Of a stretch of DNA of 64,000 bases, positions 10,963 through 22,667 are shown piece after piece. Source of the DNA: Eleusine coracana subsp. coracana (taxonomy: Eukaryota; Streptophyta; Magnoliopsida; Poales; Poaceae); NCBI GenBank assembly GCA_032690845.1, contig CM064434.1:10914108-10978107 (forward strand), given 5' to 3'. Position 1 is the stretch's first letter, and every line of letters starts with the position of its first letter. Position numbers and translations under genes: made by a program. Below the pieces are notes generated by a model that had not been told where the DNA came from, made no database searches, and saw only the letters and a list, made by a program, of their open reading frames with translations.

Positions 10963-12378
10963 GGCCTTGATTCTCAAGAGCAAGACGTTGTAGTTGCTAG
11001 CACTAACATCAATCCAGGCAAGCCCCAGTTTACATTAGCCTTTTTATAAAGTTTGCTAGTTATCAATGTCACTAGTGTCTGTGATTATTGTTGCATTAGG
11101 TCATAGAAGTTGGTTGGAACCCACCTTGCATGACACCAAATGACCTATGCCACTGACAATAGAACTTTGGTAGTATCGGTACTGTGTTGCTATGCTTAGT
11201 AATTGCTAGACTCGGTAGATATCATTCTAAGAAATGAATTGGGCCACTGGAACGGGTATGAATAAAAGAAGTTTATTTTGATGTTATGACTGGGCAGGGA
11301 TGATGCATGTGTAGGTTTGCAGCAACACATGGGTGTTGACTGTGGTAGCCCTGCTCTGTCGAACCTAGAATCCGTCCATGGTCGGCCCCTTGGTCAAGTA
11401 TTGAATAGTACTGAATGCATGCTAGTCTATGGGCACTAGTAAATTGATATAGCATTGGCGCGGCAATGAGGACGGTACCTAGTACAGTGATCATTGACCC
11501 TTCTGCTGCTGGAGTGGGCGGTTCATACCACGAAGTACTGTTGGTAGGATGACATGCCCACTCGCTGAGACTGGACCTGGACCGAGTTGTTTTTTGTCCT
11601 TGCGAAAGGTTGCCATATACGACCTTAAGAGGTGCGTATGTGTCATGTATCTCGGGTTATCCCAGCTGGTGTAAATCGATTGCAATTGCTGTCTCTCGCA
11701 GTAATGAGTACCACTTGGTCACTGAGTCATCACGTAGTTGCACATGGTACTTGGGAATTGATTACGATGCTTATTGTTGATGTTACTATTATTGCTCTTA
11801 TGTTGTACTTACCTTATGTATTGCTTTATTTTCTTATTGTTGCAACTAAAGTTACATTCTGCTCTACCCAGTTAATTTGAGAAGTAAAACTTGATAGAAC
11901 TAATAGGTTGCTTAGTGCGAGTCTTTTCAAACAAGCCACCTATTAGAGCCATTGCATGCCTAGATGTCCGACGGGTAAGACTTGCTGAGTAATTAGTACT
12001 CAGGCTTTGTGCCACTGTTGTTTTCAGGTATTGAAGAGGTAGAGTTGCCTGAGAATATGCTGCCCTGGGACATGCATGTCCCTGAGGGTTAGACTGCCCA
12101 CTGGGAGTCCGACTCGCCGCCGCAGTATTGATGTGTTTTGCTAGAGTGATGGTTCTTTGGGCAGGAACCATTACTATGCTGTATCGTCGAGCTCGTAGCT
12201 CTTTATCGTTATTTGCTTCCGCTGTGTCTTCAAAAACATTATGAACTTGTAATTTTCTGCTGCACTCTGATGACTTAATGATGTAATATTCAACTCAAAT
12301 TTGAACCAATGTTGTATTATCAAGTGTCTGCGTTATCAGCACCAACGGGAGCTCGATCCTCCGAGAAGGGGCACCACA
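10963..12378 (+). repeat. 3' LTR of element A, 5'-truncated
   Basis: Matches 2110-3525 nearly base for base over its full length, for example the shared stretches around CTTGATTCTCAAGAGCAA and CACTCTGATGACTTAATG, and ends CACCACA at 12378. The missing upstream part (at least 2.1 kb) was lost with the integrase end. Confidence 0.9.
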
Positions 12379-13240
12379 GCACAGGCCCGCGCCGATCGAC
12401 GCGCTGTCTCTTTTTTAGCTTTTGGTCAATTCCGTATCCCATCTGCATCGTACACCTGCATAGCAATCATACCTGTTCTTCAAAATCAACGCCTGCCGCC
12501 TTTGTCGCCCATTTGGGAACCGCATGGGTACCTGCGCCGATCGGCGCAGAAGGGCGCCGAACGGCGCAAGTCCCTTGCACCTCGTCCTTTAGTTCGGCAC
12601 TGATCCTGATGCCTTGTGTTCATCTTTTTCGCCTAATTTTCCACTTTTCCCAATGTTCTTGTAGCATTGACATATGTAGCGGGACCCATCGGTGTCTTGT
12701 CAGCGCCGTTCGGCGCGATGTCCATTCTTGCTCCTAGTCCCTCGCTTCTTTGTTAGATGTTACTCTTCATCCTTTCCCGCGTCACTTAGCAACCATTTTG
12801 CACACAAAATTTAATTCAAAAATATTTTTAATTACCTTAAAAGTAGATCCATCTCTGAAAATTGCTGTGCTAGTTGATTCTTAGCAGTTCTTCAATTCGG
12901 GGCATCGTCAGCCTTCTGTCCTAACCTAGGCAATAATGCGCCGATTAGCATAGAAGTGCACCGATGGGTGCAAGCACTATTCCTTCTTGTTTTTGATCCT
13001 TTTTTGTTTTATTCCTGCATTGTTAGTCTTACAGTATGTATATACATAGTTTTGCACAAATAAACAGACAACACAGGAGCACATAAGAATTAAGCACACA
13101 CTTTTTCTATTTCTTTTATTTGGGATATTGTTTTTATTATAAGCAAGCAAATTAAAAACACTAGGTTGCCCTCCCGCAAGCACTAAATAACTTCTAAATC
13201 CCTCGATCATTGGGTTGCCTCCTAAGAGCGCTCTAGTTAT
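12379..13240 (-). other. Non-coding 3' internal part of element B; no gene seen
   Basis: There is no recognisable coding region. The stretch holds repeated palindrome-like motifs of the form CGCCGATCGGCG (near 12389, 12535, 12553 and 12705). The same motif is seen in the element B LTR, which ties it to B. The expected RT, RNase H and integrase genes of an Athila/Tat element are absent between here and the protease. Confidence 0.5.
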
Positions 13241-13539
13241 TTAGATGTCAAAGAGCTTGACCTCCCCGCAAACAATCAATCCTTAGTGTCGTGGTGCGGG
13301 ATGTGAAGCCGCGACACTACTAGGTTCTCTTATCTCCATGGTTCATATAGCTTGGATGACCTATCCATACATCCTCTCCAATTACTCTCGATGCCACGTT
13401 GTCATGATGTCTTCTATTTCTTCACCTCTCCAACAGTACAACACTCTTCTACCTTTGGGCGAAACTTGAAAGGTTAGGGAGTCCCACATATATCGAAGCT
13501 TATCTCACTACTCCCAACATCAATACTTGCTTTTGCTGT

Positions 13540-13941
13540 CCTCAAGAAGGGTCTGCCTAAGATCAACGGGGTCCTTGTCCTCTTATCCATATCAAGCACA
13601 ATGAAATCAACGGGGACGATGTGATCTCCAATTTAAACAGGCACATCCTAAGCAACTCCATCAGGGAAGCGTACCGATTGATCGGCTAACTCCAAACACA
13701 TGCCCGTAGGCTCCAATTCAGGCAAATTGAGACTTGTGAATATATGATGGGCCATAACACTTACGCTTGCTCCAAGATCACATAAGCACCTATCAAATAT
13801 CCTTATTCCAATCATGTATTTGATGCTTGGTGATCCAGGGTCAGGTATCTTTTCAAGTGCAACATCATTGATTACCGTCGTAAGCTCCTTAGTAACCTTC
13901 ACAACCTCCTCAGAAGCTAGAGACTTCTTGTTTTGCATCAT
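13540..13941 (-). pseudogene. Element B protease, Athila/Tat-like, broken
   Basis: Reading the minus strand, MIGIRIFDRCLCDLGASVSV carries the aspartic protease site, with LCDLGAS matching the family LCDLGAS form. HHIFTSLNLPELEPTGMCLE, a stop at about 13650, VPVDFIVLDMD and PLILGRPFLRTA follow. These are the typical Athila/Tat protease blocks in order. Translation is interrupted by stops. After this protease the minus strand contains no reverse transcriptase, so element B is gag-pro only in this window. Confidence 0.75.
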
Positions 13942-14399
13942 GTCTTTTATGTACTTGGCGTAGGTGGGTACTTGAATAGCATCAACAAAAGGGACACTGA
14001 TGTAAAGCTACTTCATAATATCGATGAACCTTGCAAATTTCTCATCGTGTTGCCGCGCCCTTTCTATCTTCGTCAGCAGTTGAGTATCTAGGAACATGGC
14101 AGGGCCATGCTCTTCTGTCTCCATGCCCATTTTTAGACCAGAGAGGTCAACATCCTCCTCGCACCGATCGGTGCCGTTAGGACCATCACGCCGATCGGCG
14201 CCAGGCGTGCGTCGATCGGCGCGGGGCTTCTTTGCTCCCGCAGGGTGCTCTGGATCTTATGTTTGTTTTCCTGACCTCATAGTTATTACTCCATAATCTT
14301 GGTATGCTTCAAAATCTGCTCATTGGAGCTCCCAATTTCTATCACCTTGTCATTAATTCCCTCAAGGACACGATCAATCTCCTTGAATTTTGCTTAATT

Positions 14400-15293
14400 G
14401 TCCTTGTTGATCTTCTCTTGAGCTTGGAAGAACTAATGACATTGGAGACGAAGTGGGATAGAATTTTGCATGGACAAATTAGGAGAGAAAGAACTCCTTT
14501 GCTGCTGATATTGGGGCTTCCATCCACTATTCTTCATATATTCTAGCATCATCATCTCTTCAGAGCAATCTTTCTGCACATGGTCAAGTTCCCCACATTT
14601 ATCACAAGTGGAGCGTGATCCTGCTAGCTTGAGCGGCTCTTCCTTAGGGATATAAAGGTTATTGTCCAACCTCCATTGAATAGCATCGAGGCGATCTATA
14701 ATTAAGTCTCCATTGCTCCTCTCAATCACACTCTTTGCCACTCCTTTTGAAGGTTGCAAATTCCTTGAACTTCTCTCACTATCCCATGATTGATTTTCAA
14801 CTAGCAACTTGATCAAATCCTTAGCTTGGGTGGGAGTTTTTGACATGAATGAACCTGTAACTGAGGCATCCAAGTGTTGATGAGATGGTTGATTCAATCA
14901 TGTGTAGAACCTCTCAACAACTTCTGCAACCATCAGACCATGATGAGGGCATGCATCCATATATTCATTGTATCTCTCCTATGCTTCTCCAATGCTCGCA
15001 TCAACATTCTGTGTAAATTCTAGAATCTTATTCTTCAAAGCTTGAGTCTTGCCAGGAGGGAAGTACTTGACCAAGAATTTAGCTGCTAACGTATCCCACA
15101 CCGTCTTTACTGGGTTTTCCAATCCATTGTACCATCGCTTGGGGTGACCAACTAGAGAGAAGAGGAACAGCTGCACGTGCTTGGTCTCCGGTTAATCCCG
15201 CTATCTTGAATGTCTACAAACCTCAACAAAGTGTTGCAAGTGATGATTGGGATCTTCCAAACCTGTGAATGGTTGTTGTGCTACTATTCCAAC
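14400..15293 (-). pseudogene. gag: Element B gag, C-terminal part (split by element C)
   Basis: Minus-strand pieces from 15293 down to about 14430 form an Athila/Tat-type gag. FTGLEDPNHHLQHFVEVCR comes right at the break with element C, then QLFLFSLVGHPKRWY, WDTLAAKFLVKYFPPGKTQ and LNQPSHQHLDAS. An intact-looking zinc knuckle CDKCGELDHVQKDC lies near 14565-14606. Stops or frame changes occur near 14900 and 14980 and around 15190. The N-terminal part of the same protein lies at 33269-33582, 18 kb away on the other side of element C. Confidence 0.8.
15289..15293. repeat. Target site duplication CCAAC, left side of element C
   Basis: CCAAC is immediately before the TGTAAGG start of the 5' LTR. 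The same five bases follow the end of the 3' LTR at 33269-33273. The pair proves the outer boundaries of element C. Confidence 0.9.
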
Positions 15294-17070
15294 TGTAAGG
15301 ATCATGACCATTGAGGTCACCCCAAGGTATGGTGTTTTGGTGATGCATGACAAATATGAAATGTGACTAATATCTACACGAGTGTTGTTCGTGTAGGAAA
15401 CCTTTTCTACCTTATGATGATTGTCTACGGCGTCCTTGGCATTTGATGACAATGACCGCAAGCATGGAGGCTTGTGAACTTGATGGAGTCCAAGGGTTGA
15501 TGAAGATGGATCAAAGCGGAGAACAAGCTATGGTGCAAGTGTTTGGAACACTTGAGTAGTTGTTAGGGCCTTAAGTGCATAGGAAAAACTAGACTATCAA
15601 GGGGGTCTAGGTCATTCTCTTAGGTCATGTCTAGTCGGTGATGTGCAAGGTTGCTCGGTGAAATCACAGGCACTAGGTGACAGCGGAGAAGCCAAGGAGC
15701 TGTTCGGAGAAGCCGAGAAACGAAGTCAAGCGAGGACAACAAGTTTCAGCTTCTGGACATAAAGACCGGACAGAGGGGTCAGTGGGGACCGGACTATATG
15801 GTCACTATGGGAGTTTTCCAGGACTTAGCACGAGGAGCAAGAACTCTTTCAGCAGGAGACTCCATATAGGTCAGACGGTCCGGTCTGCTAACCAGATAGT
15901 TCGGTCAGTAGGAGTGCAAGAAAGATAGAAGAGGTGCATTTCGCAGAGGCTCCTGGAATGGAGAGAGAAAATGGACCGGATGCTCCGGTCGAACAGTCTG
16001 GTCAGTACAGGATTTTGCCTAGATAGCGGAGACCGACGGCTGAGGAGCGCTGTTACAGAGTGATCGTACGGTCCGGTCAGGCAGTAACCGGACAGTCCGG
16101 TCAGTGTGTCCAGAAAGGAAATTTCGTGGAGCAATGACTAGTTTGAGGTTGGGAGCCTATATAACTTCGTTGTTGGGGTCTTGGAGACCACTCTTGGCCA
16201 GTGGAATACCTGAGAGCATTTGGTAAGGTCCAAGAGGAATAGAGGAGAGCACTAGGAGAAGATATTGCATATCTTGAGAGTGCTAGAGAAGAGTAGCTTG
16301 GGCATCTTGCACATCTAAGGCTAGGATGTCCTTGAGGGTGTGGTCTAGATTGTTACTCTTGGTCTATGGTGAGACCTACACCGGTTAGGTGTCGGTGATC
16401 GAGCCTATCGTGATCGGTTGTGAAGGCCGTCACTCGTTTGTACACGGTTTGAGCCCGTCGTTAGATGGGGCATAACTAGTGAGCGCCCGTGCCGGCTTGG
16501 GGAGTCCGGCAAGTTCTCGAGGGAGGTGAGCTTGTGCTTTGTGCAGCGGTGACGCACACCATGTCTTCACTCGAGGAGTGATTGCGGGCTCGTGGGTGAG
16601 AACTCCACTTTGTGGAGGGAGGGACCGGGACTCCGGCGGGAATGGTCCAACGAGGATTAGGAGAAGGCGCCATCCTTCCGACACCTCTGGAAAAATCATG
16701 AGCCAACCCTTACTCTACTCCTCACTATGATGCTTTACTTTCTGCATTTACATACCATGCTATTCATGCTTGTGTGTTCTTCTAGTTCTAGTTGACTATC
16801 TTGTAGACATGCATGTTTAGGCTCTTTACTTGCTAGTAGTGTTTAAGCTTCCGCATTTGATGACTAGCATGAGTAGGAGTTGCATCGGTGTGCTTGATCA
16901 CTAGAAATGCATAAGTGTTGTAGTGACTTGTGTGATCCAGTAGTATGCATAAAGTGCCCTTATCTTTCATAGAATTATATTGTTAGTGTGATCACCACTA
17001 GAATTATGTAGGAGTTGGTTTGAGTGCTATTGGTAGTTTCTAATTGGTAAAATTGGTACATAGTGGTAGT
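15294..17070 (+). repeat. 5' LTR of element C, lacking its last ~46 bases
   Basis: Starts TGTAAGGATCATGACC and follows the 3' LTR closely up to GGTACATAGTGGTAGT at 17070. There the 3' LTR continues with TCCCGATTCACC, whereas this copy jumps straight into gag-region sequence. The LTR 3' end and the primer binding site are therefore deleted. Palindromic repeats such as GACGGTCCGGTC cluster at 15871-15910, 15970-16005 and 16067-16104. Confidence 0.9.
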
Positions 17071-18962
17071 ATGATTCCGGATGAGTTGATGGACACTCTT
17101 GTGGACTTTGCTAATACATTTACCGATGATCATGTGTATGATGATTGTGATGATGGTGTGGATGTGCCTTGTACTAGTGAGTGCCTAGACTCTTCTAGCA
17201 ATGACTTGATAGGTTGCTCTACTAGTGTGCCTAACATGATGATTGATAATGATGTGTCTCTTGATCTTGCTTGCTCTACTAGCATTGTTGATGTTTGTGA
17301 GTCCTCTATTGATGATGCTAGTATTCTGTTGTTGAGTTCTTTGCTTTTCATGCTAATGATAATGAGGACTTACTTGACTCTCTTATTTGCTTGCGAGGCA
17401 TTGTGGACAGGATTGAGGTAACTTCTTTTGAGCTTCCCAAGATTGTGATAGTGGAGAAGATCCTCTCCTTGGTTCCGAGTAGCAAGCTCTTCTATGTCAC
17501 ACTTGACCTTCTCATGGAGAAGAGTCTCTCCGTAGAAGATGTGATTGAGCTGCTCTTCAAGGATGAGGAGATTGCCGCGAGCATGGCATGGAAGAGGACA
17601 TTCAAGACAACTCATGAAGCGTCCTTGAGCAAAGGGAAAGAAGTAGCATCAAGCTCAAACTTCTTTGATCCCTCCATAAGATTGTCTTGCAACAACTTCT
17701 ACAACCCCTTTGGAGCAAGACATACATCGGGCGCTTCATCAAGCTCTACCTCAAGTGTCATTCTAAGTCCTACTCCAAGCACTTTGAGTAGACCGAGCAT
17801 TGGTGTAGGGGGAGCACCAACAAAAATGCTCGCTCAATCATTTGAGATGATCAATCTTGCGGCTTCGACTCCGGTGCCTCCACCTCCTCCGCTCCCTCTA
17901 ACACAAGATCATCTTTGGCATCTTCATCGAGATCACCAACAGGATCTTCTCTTTGAACTCGGTGAATTTGTGAGAAATCCGAATGATGACCTTTGTGAGA
18001 ATCTATTGAGCATCAAGGATCTTGTGTGTAGGATTAACTCTTTCAGGGGACTTCAGAAGATTGCACCACATGAAGTGACTGACAAGCTCCTCCAACAAAC
18101 CACAACTTCTGAGAGGAGTTTCTTACTTGAGGAGGTAGTCAACAGGAGATATGAGCTCTCAGTTGAGAGAGCAATGGAGATAATACTTGTGCTCCATTCT
18201 CATGTGGGACATGTGCTTGAGCACATCACTGGACTCTATGATCCTCCCCATTACTACATCAACCTTGACAATGTGCACATGGGGGATAATCATGGACATT
18301 GGAGATATCATGCTCCTCACTATCCCATTGGGAGGAGACTATTGGATGGGATTGCAAGAATCCCTATCTATGAGGATGGTCTCATTATTCGACATCATGA
18401 GGTTAGTCCTAGTCAATCAAGTAATGCTTTGGATACTAACTCCTCTTCCTCTAGTGCTTGTCTTATGGCTACTACTAGGGTCAACTACAAGAGTGGAGGC
18501 ACTCATTGGATTCTTGATAGTGGGTGCACTCAACACATGACCGGGAAGCCAACCATGTTCACCACCATTGATGAAGACGAAAAGAGTGAGAAGGTGACTT
18601 TTGGGGATAACTCAAAAGGGAGAGTTAGAGGCTCGGGTAAGGTGGCCATCACAAATGACCTCCATCTCTCCAAGGTCTTCCTTGTGGAAACCCTCAACTT
18701 CAACCTTCTGTCTATTGGTCAACTCTGTGACATGGGTTTCAAGTGCACATTTGATGAGGATGGTGCAACGATCGAGAATGCCAAGAAAGGGCTAGTATTC
18801 TATGGAGTGAGGCATGGAAACTTATACGTCACGGACTTCAAGTCAAGCAATATGCCACCAAGCACTTGCCTATTCACTAAGCCATCCAAGGGATGGTTGT
18901 GGCATAGAAGTCTGGCACATGTTGGCATGAATCAGCTCAATAAGTTGTCAAGAGAAACCTAG
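17071..18962 (+). pseudogene. Element C gag and protease (copia), 5'-truncated
   Basis: The first 330 bases encode an Asp/Ser-rich stretch, then a frame change near 17390 leads into an open frame to 18962. Recognisable parts are a gag-like helical segment (SLSVEDVIELLFKDEEIA), a Ser/Pro-rich linker and the protease site WILDSGCTQHMTG near 18505-18545. The integrase-type block WHRSLAHVGMNQLNKL lies near 18900. No CX2CX4HX4C zinc knuckle is visible in the expected place before the protease, which is unusual. The gag N-terminus and primer site are missing through the deletion at the 5' LTR junction. A TAG stop at 18960 ends the frame. Confidence 0.75.
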
Positions 18963-19865
18963 TTGAAGGAATCAAGGATGTGGCCTTTGAGAAGGATAGA
19001 TTGTCAGCGCTTGTTAGGCGGGAAAACAAGTTGCATCTTCACATCCCACCAAGTCATTCATGTTTACATCTCGTCCTCTAGAGCTCTTGCACATGGACTT
19101 GTTTGGGCCAACACACTACAAGAGTCTAGGATCCAATCTATATTGCTTGGTGATTGTTGATGATTTCATGAGATACACTTGGACCTTCTTTCTTGTGGAC
19201 AAATCCCAAGCCAGTGGTATCTTCAGAAAGTTTGCCAAGAGAGCAAATAATGAGTTCAATGCAAGCATTGTGAAGATAAGGAGTGACAATGGGACGGAAT
19301 TCAAAAACACCACAGTGGAGGAATATTGTGACAAGAAAGGGATCAAACATGAATTCTCTGCTACATATACTCCCGAGCAAAATAGAGTAGTGGAGAGGAA
19401 GAACAAGACGCTCATCACTCTTGCTCGTGCCATGTTGGATGAGTATGGAACTCATGAGAGGTTATGGGCGGAGGCAATCAACATGGCTTGCTACACCTCC
19501 AACCGTGTCTATCTCCACCGTTTGTTGAAGAAGACACCATATGAGTTATTGGTGGGATAGAAACCCAATGTTTCCTATTTCCGAGTCTTTGGATGCAAGT
19601 GTTACATTCTCAAGAAGAGGAGAACACCCGGGAAGTTTGAGAGCAGAACTTATGAAGGCATTCTTGTTGGGTACTCTGGGACTTCTAAAGCATATAGGGT
19701 CTACAACTACACCACCGGATGTGTGGAGGAATCCTATCATGTGCAATTTGATGAGTCAAATGGGTCCCAAAAGGAGGATGAATTTCATGAAGTAGCGGGC
19801 TCATCAATATATGAGGGAAGCATTGAGAAGAATGCCCGTGGGCGAGGTTTTACCCCACGAGGTCA
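18963..19865 (+). pseudogene. Element C integrase (copia), with stops
   Basis: The catalytic core is clear: MDLFGPTHYKSLGSN and VIVDDFMRYTWTFF (first Asp), KIRSDNGTEFKN (second Asp), and YTPEQNRVVERKNKTL (Glu), where relatives read YTPQQNGVVERKN. HERLWAEAINMACYTSNR and the C-terminal block VSYFRVFGCKCYIL, GILVGYSGTSKAYRVYN follow. Stops at 18960 and 19558 and a frame change near 19000-19060 break it. The downstream sequence (to 20142) is Ser/Pro-rich linker text and stops at the insertion of element D. Confidence 0.85.
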
Positions 19866-20142
19866 ATAATGGTGATATTGATGAGCCCTCTACTCCACCA
19901 CCTCCACCATCCCCTCCTCCGAGATACAACAAACAACCAAGATGCCATGAATACTCCCACAAGCTCCCCTTAAGATTCATTGAGAGTACACTCACCAAAT
20001 GATGAGGAAACCCAAGTGAGAAGTGAGCCACAAATCTCCCCACATACTTCACCACAAGCCACTTCTCCTAGCTCTTCACAAGATTCCCTCCCATCCACCT
20101 CAAACTCAAAGTCCAAAACAAGAAAGCATAAGAGTGAATCTT

Positions 20143-20600
20143 TGATGTGTACAAGGGTTCCCGATCTTCCAAAAGGTTCTGGATACGTTGATTTGGTCGG
20201 AGGTGACACACAAATCGATCCGGCTTCAGAACATCATGTTCTAAACCCCGCAATCGCAGCACGACGTCTCCTCTGGTTATCAACCGTCCTAAAACAATTG
20301 ACCTCACCGAGAAGGCTAATCCCTGCCTGCGAATCAAGAACACAAGCAAGAAAAAATAAGAATGCAACACAATTACAAATGTATTATGAATCTCACGAAG
20401 TTGGGATCTCACAAACCATGATGACGGCAAAACTGTTATGAATAGAATAATCTAAGCAAAACCCGAACCCTAATGCTGCGGTGGCGGCTGTATATGAAGA
20501 TCCCAGGGTCGTGCAAGACCCTCTGGACGCGCCCCTAATTGGGCTCAACTAGATACAAAACCCAAAGGACAAAAACAGGCGACGCAGCACCAAAATAGAT
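20143..20600 (-). repeat. 3' LTR of element D (inner edge uncertain)
   Basis: The left edge TGATGTGTACAAGG at 20143 joins element C directly, and the first ~225 bases match the 5' LTR remnant at 28730-28956. The inner edge cannot be fixed because the other LTR is truncated. It must lie before the pol stop codon near 20745. A minus-strand purine run GAAGAGAGGG near 20606-20616 may be the polypurine tract. Confidence 0.6.
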
Positions 20601-20742
20601 TTTGGACCCTCTCTTCATTCGACGATTCCTGATTACTCCAGATGAATTTTGACATGAGACTGGCAGCATTGGAAAGGTCTTCTTCTTATCTTTCTGTGCA
20701 TATATAGAACATACAAATCCGAGTCCATATGCGTCTTGGACA

Positions 20743-20899
20743 TCCATTTTAGTGCAGACTGGTCTTGAGCCCCGAAACAGACTCGAAGTCAGTTTTGGCT
20801 GGGCCTCCACCTTGGTTTCCACGTCCTTGCTGGCCCTCCACGTCTCCAAGTCCTTCTCCCATCATCTCCTGGTACTCTCCATGGTTCCTAATTACAATA
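20743..20899 (-). pseudogene. Element D pol C-terminal tail, segment beyond the CACTA insertion
   Basis: On the minus strand VIRNHGEYQEMMGEGLGDVE continues the frame that is interrupted at 22668. If the CACTA element and one ATA copy are removed, NDYI joins VIRNHGE without a break. The frame ends at a stop near 20745. This confirms both the transposon boundaries and that this stretch belongs to pol, not to the LTR. Confidence 0.75.
20897..20899. repeat. Target site duplication ATA, left side of CACTA-1
   Basis: ATA precedes CACTAC at 20900 and recurs at 22668-22670 after GTAGTG. Three-base duplications are standard for CACTA elements. Confidence 0.8.
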
Positions 20900-22667
20900 C
20901 ACTACTCCATCTGCAATTTTCCCCAACAACCGTATTAATTTTCTAGAGCCCTGACGTAGTTAATAAAAGTTTTATTGTCTGTACTGTCGGACATCACATA
21001 TCTAAGAGTCCTGTTGCAATTAGTTGTGCTATGTCCAATAGCACTGTCGGGTATGCTGACTGGAGCCTTGTTGGTGCAAAATCCATTGAGGTGAAAAACT
21101 AGTTTATGGTAGTGCTGTCGGTGAAGTATACAGTGATATGCACCACTACGGCAGTTGTTCTTTCTTTAGCATGGCGTTTCCCAAGTTAAAAAAAGTAAAA
21201 TATATATATATATTTGAATACTTAAATGTGCATTTAAATATGACATAACACCTCATAAAATCGTACTCCTTTATCATTTTAAAATCATGGTAGATAATTA
21301 AAACTTTATGTTATAACGGTAATTTTTCATTTGCGAATGTGTTATAATGGTCATCAAAAGATCTTTACTCGAGTATAGTTCTGGAAATGGTCGAAGCAAA
21401 ATGCTAAACACATAATTAATCAGCTATCATTAACTTAAACTGCTACAGTCATTATAGTTAATATTATTTCAATTACTAAATAAAATAGTAAAAGGTTGAT
21501 AGCCGACAACAATCTTGGGCACTGAGCCAGGACCACACGACCCCTCCTCACCTTAATTAAACTGCCTCTCACGTACAAGCCTATATACAGTGACGCGCGG
21601 TAGTCGCGCTCCAACACAACCGAATCATGGTTCCTTAAACAAACGGAGGTCGGCGATTGGAGGGACCTCCATGGGCAGTCGGGTGATGATCTGCAGCTCC
21701 GATCGTAGCCATGGAGATCAAGGAGCTGGGGCCATGGGGTTGCGCGGTTGCTGCGATCCTAGCGACATCTTCAAGGCAGTTGATTACCAGAGAAAGCGAG
21801 GGTCCATCAAATCTACAGATGGGAAGGGATTTGACAACAACATGCGTAAGTCGTTCCAGCACCAACTGATCTGTAATGTCCAAAATTATCGTTGAACGCA
21901 CTATTTCTTTCTTTCTTTCTTCATTTAAGAAATACATTCTTTCTTATTTGTTTCATTTTCAAGTTTTCATTTCCCAAGCAGATCGATTTTGGGATCGGGC
22001 AAATATCGTCTTTTTGAGTACCCTGATCGGAGACCAGAAGCAAGTGGCAAATGCATAGGGACTGCAACGTCAGCTTTTGGTGGAAGGAGAAGCCTGAAAT
22101 CCTTTTGATGTACACAGAAAATGATATGTATTATTGTTTTTGGGAAAATCGATCAGATGTGCATGTGAGTAGAAGAGATAGGTTCATAGAAAGTGTAATA
22201 TAAAAATCTGTATGTAAAAGCTTCCAGTGTCGGAAGAATTGTAATATAATCACGGCCAGAAGAATAAATGTGATATGAAATTTTGAGAAATATTTGTATC
22301 GTTTGCCATCATTTCAATGTGTGGTCTGTATACAACACGTGTAGTGTTCTAGTAGATAATTAAACAAACTGCCGTGATAATGCTGATACCTAACATAAAC
22401 TTGAATGCTTATGCCCGACAATGCAATCAAAGATTAGTGGGGTGCCAGTTAGTTTTTTAGCTGCACGACACAAGGAATCTCCAACAGTGCACAACTGTCG
22501 GTAAACAAAACTCTGAGAATGCTCTCGTAGTTAGTTCAGGATCACCGTCAAAGCAATACCGAGAGGGAATTTCCGACAGTTGGCTCACGGGAAATACAAA
22601 CCCGACAGTTATAGTATTGTTGCCGAGAGTTTCATACTGTTGGAATTGTTGTGATCTGTTGTAGTGA
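20900..22667. mobile_element. CACTA-1: non-autonomous CACTA transposon inside element D
   Basis: Starts CACTAC and ends GTAGTG with ATA on both sides. Its removal restores the element D reading frame exactly. Subterminal copies of ACTGTCGG/CCGACAGT (near 20985, 21043, 21116, 22495, 22574 and 22601) are typical CACTA transposase-binding repeats. The terminal inverted repeats agree well only over the first six bases. No transposase is present. A GC-richer interior (21590-21900) has an ATG at 21711 and short open frames but no recognisable product; it could be captured sequence. The element is 1768 bases long. Confidence 0.8.

Larger units (their letters stand above)
1..12378 (+). mobile_element. 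Element A: Ty3/gypsy retrotransposon, Tekay/Del-like, 3'-deleted
   Basis: The element reads 5' LTR, tRNA-Met primer site, two extra ORFs, gag, protease, reverse transcriptase, RNase H, partial integrase, truncated 3' LTR, all on the plus strand. The stretch 2110-3525 recurs at 10963-12378, which defines the LTR pair. The RT text (for example SKIDLRSGYHQIKI and FIDDILIYSK) and the very long LTR fit the Tekay/Del branch of chromoviruses; no chromodomain is left because the end of integrase is deleted. The 5' edge lies outside the window. Frameshifts and stops make it non-autonomous. It directly abuts element B at 12378/12379, so it probably inserted into B, whose remaining part would then lie left of the window. 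Confidence 0.85.

Noticed and set aside
20920..20932. TTTTCCCCAACA taken as the inner end of the element D LTR (complement TGTTGGGG)
   Set aside because: The pol frame of D continues from NDYI at 22668 to VIRNHGE at 20899 once CACTA-1 is removed, so this text is inside the CACTA element and upstream sequence is pol.
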